A DNA stretch of 64,000 bases from Scleroderma bovista (lineage: Eukaryota > Basidiomycota > Agaricomycetes > Boletales > Sclerodermataceae), in assembly GCA_037178675.1 (NCBI GenBank), contig JAYMGJ010000312.1:54024-118023 (forward strand), given 5' to 3'. Under the pieces are notes generated by a model that was not told where the DNA came from, made no database searches, and saw only the letters and a list, made by a program, of their open reading frames with translations. The translations under genes and the position numbers were made by a program. This document shows, in pieces, positions 10,831 through 20,401 of the stretch (positions are counted from its first letter, which is position 1; each line of letters starts with the position of its first letter).

Positions 10831-13800
10831 ATGGATAACGCAGGCTGGCATGCTCAGCGTCGCGCTGACAAAGTGTGCAAAAGTCTAATTGATTGCAAGG
10901 GTATGTTGACATGGGTCATACAGGACGCATTCCGTTACTTCTCTCGCCGTCGGAGAGGCACAGACGGCCAGTACGTCCCTGAGGAGGAGGTCGGTCCGCT
11001 TCCAAATGGCCACTTTGCGACACAGTCCCAGCCTGGGGCCAATCCACCTAGTTATACCCCCTGGCCATCGAATATCGTAGGTTCCATCTTCCAGTACACA
11101 TCTTAAGGCGCTTCATCTCTCGCAGAGCGTTTCTTCCTCACAGAGCATTGCACATCTCGCACAGCTCTCGCCTTCCGAACGCTCCAGACTTCAGAGAATA
11201 CCACAAATGAACCCGTACCTCCAGTTCATGGTCGGTCCACTGCTACGCTACGACACCATCGATAAGGACGGGATCTGGCATGGTGCAGCGCTAATCGTCA
11301 GTGAGTAATCTCCCCACACCTTATGTGGGCATTAATGCCCCAGGCTATTCACGCTCATAGCTTCCGATTCTGGCTCATTCTACGACCCTGTTCCTGTGTT
11401 GACGTACCAGTGGGATCCGGAAGAGCCGCAGAGAAGCCCCAACAGCCCTGTGGCATCTACTTTCTCTCAATATGACCTACCACCCCATCCGGCGGATCCA
11501 CACGCGACGGCCATGTTTCCGCGAGAAGACCTGGTGACTCCTGTTGCAGATGAATCTAAGGGAAAGACGAAATCAACCAGTGAAAACGATCAAACTCAAT
11601 GTGTGACTGGTCAAGAAATTTATGTGTACAGCGGACGTGGAGGGTGAGCAGAAACTGTCCCATGTTCGAACGCTTTCGTTGGTTAATGCGTGGAAAGGAC
11701 GTCCACGTTCTGGCGATTCCCGATTCGAATCCAGCTCGGGCAGAACGAACTGTGTATCAAGTACAGTATCAATGGAGGCATGCAGCTTTCTTTTCACGTT
11801 CCTGCACTTTACAAGAACATGCGCTGGGCTGCCCACTCAGTAAGTCCGAAATACTGGAACAACCCAGCATCATCGCTCACGATCTCTTCAAGTGTAATGG
11901 TTTTAGTGCTGGTATCAATCCCGATACATTCAGAGGGCCTGGGTTTAAGAGCGGATACGACCCGATGTGGGTTGACCTTCTGCAAAAGCATGCACAAGAA
12001 CCTTTTCACGTCCTAGTGGGAGGCGGCGATCAACTTTACTGTGATTCGTATGTGCCTACTTATTTGGCTCTGGAGTACACAGTCGACCCCCTGTTGATCA
12101 GAATGACCCGAGAGCCCGAGTTACAAGATTGGGTACACCAGCCAAAAGCATCTGTTAAGCAGAGTTACCCTCTCACGCCCGAAATTGCCGCATGCATCGA
12201 CAGATTCCTTTTCAACCATTATTGTGCCTCGTTCAGACACGGTGCATTTGCTCGGGCAAATAGTTCTATGTGAGCGATCCCCTTCGACACACACATGCTC
12301 TTACACATCTTTGTAGTCCTATGCTCAACATGTGCGGTATGTCTTTTTTGCTTGCAATCTGAGTGAGGCATTTACCCACTTGCATGTCCTCAGATGATCA
12401 TGGTACGCCTGTGAATTTTATCCATATCCATTTCACTCAATTGTCATCATTCTTGTTCGCAGACTTGGTACGTTTCTGAATTGTAATACCATATGTTATT
12501 TACCATGGGCATCCAATCAAGATTGACGGCTTTGGAAGCTGTAATACACTTTCGATCCTCTTGAGAATATCTCATTAATCCATGTCTTAGATCCCGATGA
12601 TTTGCAGCTTTCTCCGATTTTCCAGGCGTAGGCTCTATACTTATATCGTCATCGAATTCCTATTGATACATATCATGCAGCATCGGCGCTCGCGGATATT
12701 TCTTTTTCCTCCTCTTCCAATGCTTCATTAATCGTACGCCATGCGTTGTTGAGTCTTTCTGCTAATTCTGAGGATGCATATGCATATAGCCTATATTGAC
12801 GGTCTCGACGATCGATCCGGCAAGCACCCGTTTAAATCTCTCGTTCTCGGCAATCAGGGGCCCTATATCGGACTGCCTTCGCACTCTTTTCTCGCATCCC
12901 TAGGAACTAACGTGCAGATCTTGATGCTGGACTGCCGGTAGCTTATTTCTCTTACTTCTGTTCTGTTCTGTGCTTGTGCTAATGTTGACCTTGAAGTGCG
13001 GAAAGGAAGAGAGATAGGGTTTGTAGCGATGGCCAATACCGGAAGGTGTACGATTGTATCAAACGGATGCCAGATAGCGTCGAGCACCTTATCATATTAG
13101 TCGGTGCGTCAATAGTGCAAATACCATCCACTGGCGTGTTGATAGTTTGGTGTCAAGGTATTCCCATTGCATATCCTCGACTTGTCTTCCTGGAGACAGC
13201 GCTCGATTCCAAGCTCAATCCGCTGACAGCCCTCGGGCGCGCCGGTAGCTTTGGTCTGGGTGGCTTTGTGAACAAATTCAATGCCGAGGCAGAACTACTT
13301 GACGACCTGGTGCGTCCCACATGATGTAGTATTTTTCATTTGTTAGAATTATCCTTCAGAATGACCACTGGACGGCAACGGGACACAAAGTGCGTCGTTC
13401 ATCACTCAGCATATCGTCACATCCGTGACAATGACACTCGTTTTCAAGAAAGAACGCAACTTCTTCATCCAGGAGCTTCAGGGCATTGCAAAGACACGGC
13501 GTCTTCGCATTAGTTTCCTGTCTGGAGATGTGCACTGTGCCGCCGTTGGCGTCCTGAAAACTTACACAGGGGGAAAGGGCGCTGATCTACCGCCTGCCAC
13601 AGACTTCCGCTACATGATCAACGTGGTGACCAGCGCGATCGTAAACACTCCGTAAGTTTGCGTGTCTGCTCATCTGTGAGCAAGCTGAAGTAGATATTGC
13701 CAGTCCACCCGTTGGGGTTCTCGCCATGGTCTCCACGTTGGCAACTAAGACGCACAAGACGCTTCACCATGCGCAAACAGATGAAACAATGGTGATTCTG

Positions 13801-14107
13801 CCTAGACCACTCATATCGTTGGCATGCCGAGCTGAAATACACCCGCAGGTGCCAATCTTCACTCATGAGCCAGATGGGACCTCGCGTATGAAGAACAAGT
13901 ATATCATGGGCCGGCGGAACTGGTGTGCTGTGCGATGGGATCACCGTACGGGAGATGTTGTCTTCGACCTCCGCGTGGAGAAAGAGAAGGGTGTAGGCAC
14001 AAGTGTTGGGTGAGCAAATTACCTTCCTATCGAGTGATGGGGGTGACTGATTTGTTTCCAGGTATGAGGTGCGGGCGCCGCCGCCACAGTGGAATCCAGG
14101 ACAGTGA
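10831..14107 (+). CDS. PhoD-like metallophosphatase domain protein
   Basis: A long multi-exon gene. Recognised blocks in order: MNPYLQFMVGPLLRYDT, DGIWHGAALIV, GQEIYVYSGRGG, STFWRF, MRWAAHS, NGFSAGINPD, VLVGGGDQLYCD, NMCDDHDLIDGFGSYPDD, RDRVCSDGQYRKVYDCI, GIPIAYPRLVFLETALDSK, FNAEAELLDDL, SGDVHCAAVGVLKT and KYIMGRRNW. GGGDQ, DDHD and SGDVH are the metal-binding signatures of the PhoD/alkaline phosphatase D fold. Fungal members are large, mostly uncharacterised proteins. Around 12317-12540 the model needs exons of 20, 9, 5 and 19 nt, each with GT-AG borders and matching phase. The last exon restarts at about 14063 and stops at 14107. An intron ending before VPIFTHEPDG (13793-13849) is likely. 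Confidence 0.9.
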
Positions 14108-14257
14108 CGACACTCGACGAATGACTTGGATTATATACATATTTGGGCGCTCCTTCTGTACATGCTTTCTACAAGTTATGCAGTTTATACTGGTCTCTTT
14201 GTCCTGTTTAAGTAGTTGTATATATTCACGCTTTATCCTTCGCCAGGCGGTCCTGTG

Positions 14258-16120
14258 TCACAGCAACTCCTCTATATCAAGGTCTATCGAAGGAACACCG
14301 TCAGATTTATTTTCTGCTTCCATGTTCCCGTCGTTCTCCCCTTCTCCATCAGGCATCTCTCCATCACCCTCTACTGGTTCTGATTCGTACTCACTCCCTG
14401 CATCGGGGATATGGCGATAGTCAACACTGGAAGCTGCTGTAGGAGCTGGTGAGTTCGCCATCTCGATGTCTTCTCGGAGATACATCATGGCGGAGAGCTG
14501 TGAAGGGACAGCAGGTTTATAACTATCCCCCGTCTCGCCCACCGGTTCGGCAGATGCCCGAGGGATGGACGAAGCCCGGGCAGCAGCCTGGCGCAACTCT
14601 GCCTCCTTTGCACGTTTCTTCGCCTCTGCCTGCTGTTTCCGACGCTCCTTCTGCGCTTTCCTGGCTGCTTCAGCTTTCTCCCGCGCTGCCCTTGCAGCGA
14701 ACTCAACCTTGCCTTCTTCCTCTTCACACGCATCGAGATCCCACTGTTCCTGCATGAACTCAGGATACCGCTCGCATATAGGGCGCCAGGATCGTTCGTT
14801 TGAGGGTTTGATATCCTCGTCCCCCTCGCGCAGTAGTGCCTCGATGTCCGGGGGAGGCGGGAAGTCGAAATCAGGGCCTGGATTGATCCTCACTCGAGCG
14901 TAGTTAAACAGGGATATGAAAGGATAGTATCCCAGGGTGCCGTCGTCATATGGATTCTCTTTATGCTCCCGCGGTGCGCCTTCCCGTGCACGTTTTTTTG
15001 AATTCTCTTTATCATTCTTTCGTGATGCGGGTGTCGTGGGGAGGGGGAGATAATCGTAGATGTCACTGAATGCAACCTTTTGGCATTCCCCGTTGACGAA
15101 AAAGGCGATGTGTGAACCCCGTAGTTGTGGGAGGGGGCGTAGCGTGGGCGTCTCTGTGCCTGGAACTTTGCGTTCGGGGATATTCTTGGGGTTCGCGGAT
15201 TTTTTGGCGAGAGGTGCAGACGGGAGGGATGCAGTGTCTGGGGCTTTATTGGAATATTGTATGAGTGCGATCATTTCTTTGCTCTGGGCATACTCGAGAC
15301 TTTCAAAGTATTCCTGCCCCTTGAATTCGATAGGTATGCGTTCCCGCTTGAGATGTGCGGGGTCATGGGGATCCGCGTTGTCTGGTTTCCGCCGCGGAGG
15401 CAGGAAGATATACATTCCAACGACGTCCCCTGTGTGAAAACTGCGACCGTACGGACGCAGCCTGGAGAGATGAACCTTGTCGCCGGTTTTGTCCCGATAA
15501 CCGTAAGAATATCCGTCCAACCCCACTGGCCCGTTCAACGGCGCCTCCCTGCGCCCCCAGCCGAGACGGACGTGGCAGCCCTCGCGCATATTGGTATCTT
15601 GGACGTCCGGGGCTCGATCGCCGTCGCCACACTCTATACGCACCTCCATGTACCAAGCGCCCTCCCTTATTGGGGTATTACATCGTGCACTGCGAAAGCC
15701 TCTCTCGCCTAACAAGCCGAGACCGTCTGGGGTGACCTTGATGAATGAGCTACGGTCCTCCCAGCTGACCCGAAATCGTGGGGGTGCACTCTCGATGGTG
15801 CGGCATGGCAGAGCAGATCCCGGGGGCGCGACACCAGCTGGCGTATAACGGAAGCCTAGCCTGTTCATCGCAAGCTGTTCTGTGGTGTGATAGATGACAT
15901 TGGGCACGTCTTGGAACGTCGGAAAGCGGGAGATGGTGAGTCTCGGACGCGAGAAGAAGTCATGGCGGGCGGGGAGAGTGACATTGGCTACTATGCTGGC
16001 GTTGGTAGAGTCGGAGGGTGCTGGGGATGGCTCTAGGACTGCTGAGGTAGCGCCCTTTCGCTTTTTCGCTGGGTGGGAGGACGTGCCAGGCGTGGATTGT
16101 CGCGAGGACTCGACGGCCAT
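14258..16120 (-). CDS. BRE2: COMPASS subunit Bre2/Ash2 (SPRY domain)
   Basis: One uninterrupted 620 aa frame, unusual here where most genes have several introns. The SPRY domain runs over about residues 120-420: RVSWEDRSSFIKVTPDGLGL, GFRSARCNTPIREGAWYMEV, CHVRLGWGRREAPLNGPVG, SYGYRDKTGDKVHLSR and GDVVGMYIFLPP. A split second half (HIAFFVNGECQKVAF, GYYPFISLFNYARVRINPGP) follows. The C-terminus is a charged coiled stretch (EKAEAARKAQKERRKQQAEA) and an acidic tail. Ash2/Bre2 is a core subunit of the Set1 H3K4 methyltransferase complex. The N-terminal PHD/winged-helix part of animal ASH2L is absent, as in yeast Bre2. The gene is convergent with the phosphatase gene, with stops 150 bp apart. Confidence 0.93.
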   Translation of the reverse strand: MAVESSRQSTPGTSSHPAKKRKGATSAVLEPSPAPSDSTNASIVANVTLPARHDFFSRPRLTISRFPTFQDVPNVIYHTTEQLAMNRLGFRYTPAGVAPPGSALPCRTIESAPPRFRVSWEDRSSFIKVTPDGLGLLGERGFRSARCNTPIREGAWYMEVRIECGDGDRAPDVQDTNMREGCHVRLGWGRREAPLNGPVGLDGYSYGYRDKTGDKVHLSRLRPYGRSFHTGDVVGMYIFLPPRRKPDNADPHDPAHLKRERIPIEFKGQEYFESLEYAQSKEMIALIQYSNKAPDTASLPSAPLAKKSANPKNIPERKVPGTETPTLRPLPQLRGSHIAFFVNGECQKVAFSDIYDYLPLPTTPASRKNDKENSKKRAREGAPREHKENPYDDGTLGYYPFISLFNYARVRINPGPDFDFPPPPDIEALLREGDEDIKPSNERSWRPICERYPEFMQEQWDLDACEEEEGKVEFAARAAREKAEAARKAQKERRKQQAEAKKRAKEAELRQAAARASSIPRASAEPVGETGDSYKPAVPSQLSAMMYLREDIEMANSPAPTAASSVDYRHIPDAGSEYESEPVEGDGEMPDGEGENDGNMEAENKSDGVPSIDLDIEELL

Positions 16121-16359
16121 GTTGAACGGAAAGGTTTCTACATAATCTAACCTTTGCTTGACAAGAAGCCGTGGGAATATGAACCCTCTCAGCTCCCCAT
16201 CTAGATTCAGCCTTTCGTCGCAACTGCCTGCGGTGGAACCGCCAATCTGTCTCGTGTCATACTAGAGGCGTTACTAAAAGGAAACCCGATGCGTATTGCT
16301 ACGATTGGATCCGAAATCATCATGGAAATAGTTCTCTGATCCTACGAGACGTGAAGTAA

Positions 16360-16680
16360 ATGACGGAAAAACCACAACCATCGTTCTCCAGTATCGAAAT
16401 TGCGCCTACATTCAACCTGAATCCCGGAGAGGACAAATATAAGGGATGTTCATGGAACGGAAATTCTATTCCACGGACATCCCTTCCACCTTTCTTGCAC
16501 AGACGCGTAGTGATGGATTTGATACATTGGATAGGTGTCTACGGAGAGGCAGGATCTCATGAAAAAGAGGGTGCCCATATGTGCCTCATGGAAGCGGTAA
16601 TTCCCTTCTGTTCTTCATATTCATACTTTTGTTCAGTGTCATGTCCCACTGAATGTGTTCTTTATTTACGAGATTCCCTT
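16360..16680 (+). pseudogene. Truncated relative of the nuclease-like family, copy 2
   Basis: The frame from 16360 aligns with the second half of exon 1 of copy 1. Shared blocks are PSF/PPFS, APTFNLNP against APMFGLNP, SLPPFLHRRVV against TLPPSFQKRIM, IHWIGVYGEAG against VQWLDVYGERG, and LMEA before a donor where copy 1 has LMDA. A GT-AG intron at the same place leads to CHVPLNVFF, matching WCIPVCALF, after which similarity stops. The 5' third of exon 1 and everything carrying the E-x-K motif are missing, so this is best read as a gene fragment. Confidence 0.65.
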
Positions 16681-16689
16681 CAGAAATTG

Positions 16690-17414
16690 TAACCTTGTCT
16701 GCAAGAACAGCAATCCAGACAGCAGGGGACTTCCTTGACTCTGTCTTGTGCCTGTTGTGCTGTCAGAAGTGCCTTTAAAAGCAAAACAAGCACGAGATTC
16801 TCGAGGAGGTGCAACTGACACAATCACATTCTGTAAGGTGCATGGCATGTCAGGATTGACATCGGTCACAAGCCTGAGATGAAGCCGTCAAGCAAGAATC
16901 AACAGTAAGTCATGCTTTGAGTCATCAATGTGCTGAGCAATCGCAATGAGCTCACCTTGTCGCCGTTATTCCACCGGCTACAGAGGTGATGTAGTGACAG
17001 TCGTCGTTGAGAGGTTCAACCAAGCTGTGCAGTAAGTGTGCAATTTTCAAGTTCAATCAGCTGGAAGTTCCATTGCTGACTTCGGCAGACCCAAGCTCAA
17101 AGGAGGGCAGTCAGCAACAACAACCACGACAACAACTGGCCAACACTGAATGCCACGAGAGCAACCTAACCACAACGACTATCATTACGATCACATTTGA
17201 GGCCTGGCGGGCTGACGGTTCTAGACATCCAATGACAACAGCGATGACGAGACGTACACCCTGCAGTACGATGGTGACGATGATATTGTATGCACCTTGG
17301 AGGAGGTTGCTCGACACGCTCTACAATCCTTCTATTACATTTTAACATCTCTGTTTTATTGTACAAGTTGTGAAGTTTGACCAGACGGAACCATTTTATC
17401 TCCACTCATAAAAA
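16690..17414. other. unassigned stretch with weak inverted family fragment
   Basis: On the minus strand near 16740-16790 a frame reads ALLTAQQAQD, identical to a block in exon 5 of copy 1. This suggests that a piece of the family was inverted next to the truncated copy 2; the match is short. From about 16880 to 17414 I see Gln/Thr-rich frames on the plus strand but no recognisable domain or convincing exon structure. Confidence 0.3.
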
Positions 17415-18873
17415 CTACTTGCTTTTGCACATCATCGACGCAATGACTTTATTAATCACCTGCTCCCGATTCTGGACTGTCTTCGGCGAATAAAGGCCAA
17501 TCTTGTTCAAGTATGATACACTGGCATCAAGACATCAGGAACGGACGTCTGAACTTCTGAAAATCCTTTTACCTTTCTTCTAAATGATGCAAACCGTCTG
17601 TGCCATCAGGATCCCAGGCCTCTATGGAGGAGCGGTTAAACCCACACAAAGTCTCTTGTGCTTCTTTGGCCTCCGAGACCGCTTTCGACACATCGTCGAG
17701 TGAGCACTTTGTTGTCTGGATTGTTGTTCAGTGTCGTTTACCATAATATCAAATACTACATACGCCCGAGAGCCTGAAGTCTAGCCAAGAGGATTTTCCA
17801 ACCTCTTCTAAGTCGCGTTCCAATACCTATTGAAACAAGTTAGGAGGAAATAACATCAATGTTCCCCTCTTTCTCGGACAGATTGAAGGCTACCTTGAGT
17901 GTAGAGACGTAGCCATAGAGTATGGTAGAGAACAAACGGTCTGCGACTATCCATAAGCTTAGCATGGAGACTTTTCTGGACTAACAGAAAGTGAGCTGAC
18001 CATTTGCCATTTCATTGAGAAATTCTCCTCTTGTCCGAGAAGACACCATAATCTCCTCGTCCCTGCTGAAAGTGGAGCCATCATAAGAGAAAAAATAAAA
18101 ACCCTTCAAATCAGTTAAGACGGCAAAGACACGAGACTGTTCCTCGAATCCTTCGTCACAGTTGTGCCTGTATGCTGCTGGGGTGTGGTGTTTCAACCAT
18201 ATTCACGCAGATAAAGACCTTACTCACAAGCTAACTCTAGCAGAACTTGTGCAATATAGTCCTTCTCATCTTTGAGGGAAATCCTCAGCTCCATTACTAA
18301 AAGGACGACTACTTGCAATATATATACAGTATGGTCCACCACACCCCAGGCCTGTGACATCCCAGGCACTGGACCCACAGGCGGCTTATCAACCACGAAG
18401 CCTTTAAATAAGGCGCACACAGGCACAAGCCACTGAATGAACGTGTGAACACGTAGAATAAAAAGATGCTAGTTGAGTATACCGCATTCATAAGGCTCAT
18501 ACGGGGCAGACGTGCTCTCATCGTGGCAGTCTCTCTCTCCGTAGACATCCAACCCCTGTATCGAACGCTCCATTACTTGCTTGTGGAACGATGGCGGGAG
18601 GTATGCCCGAGGAACCGCGAATACTGGAAGCTGATATTCGTCAAGTTTCAGATCGAATGCGCCCGCAACTATTCGCCAGTGATCACCATCGGCCGATGGA
18701 CTTTCCATCAAGGCCTCCAGGTCTTGAAGTGTCAGACATTTATTTTGAACCATCTCGACGAGGAATTTTCCAACGGCCGTTTCCCGGATCCAGTCGTGAA
18801 GAAACGCAGGAATGACGATGCCCTCTGCACGTGCGACCCCCTCGACCTCTTCGAGTTCTCGTTGAGTGGACAT
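17415..18873 (-). pseudogene. Nuclease-like family, copy 3, frameshifted
   Basis: This copy matches copy 1 across all six exons. Exon 1 (18873 down) has YLPPSFHKQVMERS and LDVYGERDCHD. Exon 2 has VPVCALFKGFVVDKP and LLVMELRISL with DYIAQVLLEL. Exon 3 has VFAVLTDLKGFYFFSYDGS and SRDEEIMVS. Exons 4-6 have DRLFSTILYGY, EAKEAQETLC and SVSYLNKIGLYS. Compared with copy 1, exon 1 carries a net 4-base gain just before its donor. Exon 2 is then out of frame and hits a stop under the conserved splice sites. E-x-K is also E-x-R (18283-18294). Exons 3-6 remain open with matching phases, so the damage may be recent, or a different splice may rescue it. Confidence 0.7.
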
Positions 18874-19020
18874 ATCGGCGCAGAGTATAGGGGCAGAGAC
18901 GAGAATGGGAACGGGACAAAGTGGCAGAACTGAAGATTATATAAGCACCATCAAAGTCATAGCGTAGTCAGCCAATCTAATCCCGTTCCCGTTGACGTAC
19001 AGTTTTATCTGGAGACCTCG

Positions 19021-20106
19021 ATGACTGCACTTCGGTATGCACACCCACGTTGCAGAGTATATAGTGAGCGCTGAGCGCTGACTTACAATACAGACGAATT
19101 CAAAAGGTTTGATGTGTTCTGGCATGGTATGAGTGAACCAACCACGCACCTCCTAGGAACTACGAGACATTGCAGCGAAACCCGTTGATGTACGTATTAC
19201 TATGGTCGTTGATCTTTGGAACGTTCTGTCATGCTTACGTAGGGGATCAATGTCGAACCGGAAAACGACAATTTGTTTGTGTGGAACTGCACGATGAAAG
19301 GCGGCGTACGTTCTCCGTCTGTGTTGCCTTTTGTCTGGTTATGCTTATCTTCGATGTAGAACGATAGCCCCTATAAGGGCGGAACTTTTCGTTTCAAGCT
19401 CGAACTTCCACCCACCTTTCCTTTCAAAGCGCCCAGTGTAGGTCATTTTGGTTCTCTTACAATGATCCCCGCGCACGCGTGTCGTGCACCCGAGTACCAT
19501 CCGTTTCATTTACGCCGGCTGTACCCCCTTCAGTGCCTCTTCGATGGCTGTTTCGTTTTGCCATATTACGAAACTCATCAGGGCTGCAGGTCACATTCCA
19601 AACCAAAGTTTATCACCCAGGGATCAACGAGGAGGGCCACATCTGCGTGCCCATCCTCCGTGAAGAGGTGAGCTCTCAGGGCCGTCTTGATTACCTCTAA
19701 CTCAATAAGCGATGGCTGTTGTTTGCTTCCCTTGATTGCCTCAGTGGAAACCTTCTGTCACGCTGTCGACGGGTGCGTCCGATTTAATTGCTTCCCTGGG
19801 AATCGGAAATGACATGAGACTGTGCCAGTCTTGGCCGTCATCCAAGAGAAGGTCAACAATCCGAGTCCCGATGACCCATTCGAACCAGACATTGCAATGG
19901 TGAGCAATTCATTTACGTAGTGGCGTATGCATTCATATCTGGTGCTCCAGGTCCTGAAGAATGACAGGGCCAGGTTCCTTGCGACTGCGAAGGAGTACAT
20001 AAAAAAGTAAGTCGCGCGGTGTCTACCAGTCGCGAAATGAGCTCCTTTCTTCTGATTCTGATTCTGATGTTGATACCTCGCGGCCTGCCATAGGTATGCG
20101 ACTTGA
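19021..20106 (+). CDS. Ubiquitin-conjugating enzyme E2, UBE2L3/UbcH7-like
   Basis: Ten exons sum to 148 aa, the normal size of a minimal UBC fold. They start with exons of 14 nt (19021-19034) and 13 nt (19094-19106) and end with one of 13 nt (20094-20106). Reading order: ALRRIQKELRDIAAKPVDG, NLFVWNCTMKGGNDSPYKGG, FRFKLELPPTFPFKAPSV, TFQTKVYHPGINEEGHICVP, WKPSVTLSTVLAVIQEKVNN, DDPFEPDIA, and LKNDRARFLATAKEYIKKYA. The Cys in GHICVP is the catalytic thiol. The canonical HPN triad reads HPG here. UBE2L3-type enzymes transfer ubiquitin with HECT and RBR ligases, and an RBR ligase is encoded at 60.3-61.4 kb. UBE2L3 identity is inferred from WKPSV and the overall pattern. Confidence 0.88.
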
Positions 20107-20401
20107 TTGGAGGTGACGATGGTTGTAGTGATAGTCTCGATGGTATAAACATGTAAGATGGATCGTAGTAACTTGTCCCGATCGACTAGATCAAGATGTG
20201 GATATTGGATACCATTGAGAGCGAATTCCCCGCGCATGAGTGATCCGCTACCACCAAGGTCTTATCTGCAGCCATTCCAAGCAGGTTCAAAGAACTGAGT
20301 GTTCCAGTTGCGTAAACGCCAACAACGCGTGTTATCCACGTTCCAACGCTCTGCTCGAGATCTAATCCAGCATTGAACGTGTGCAAAACGAGGGTGCTCA
20401 T

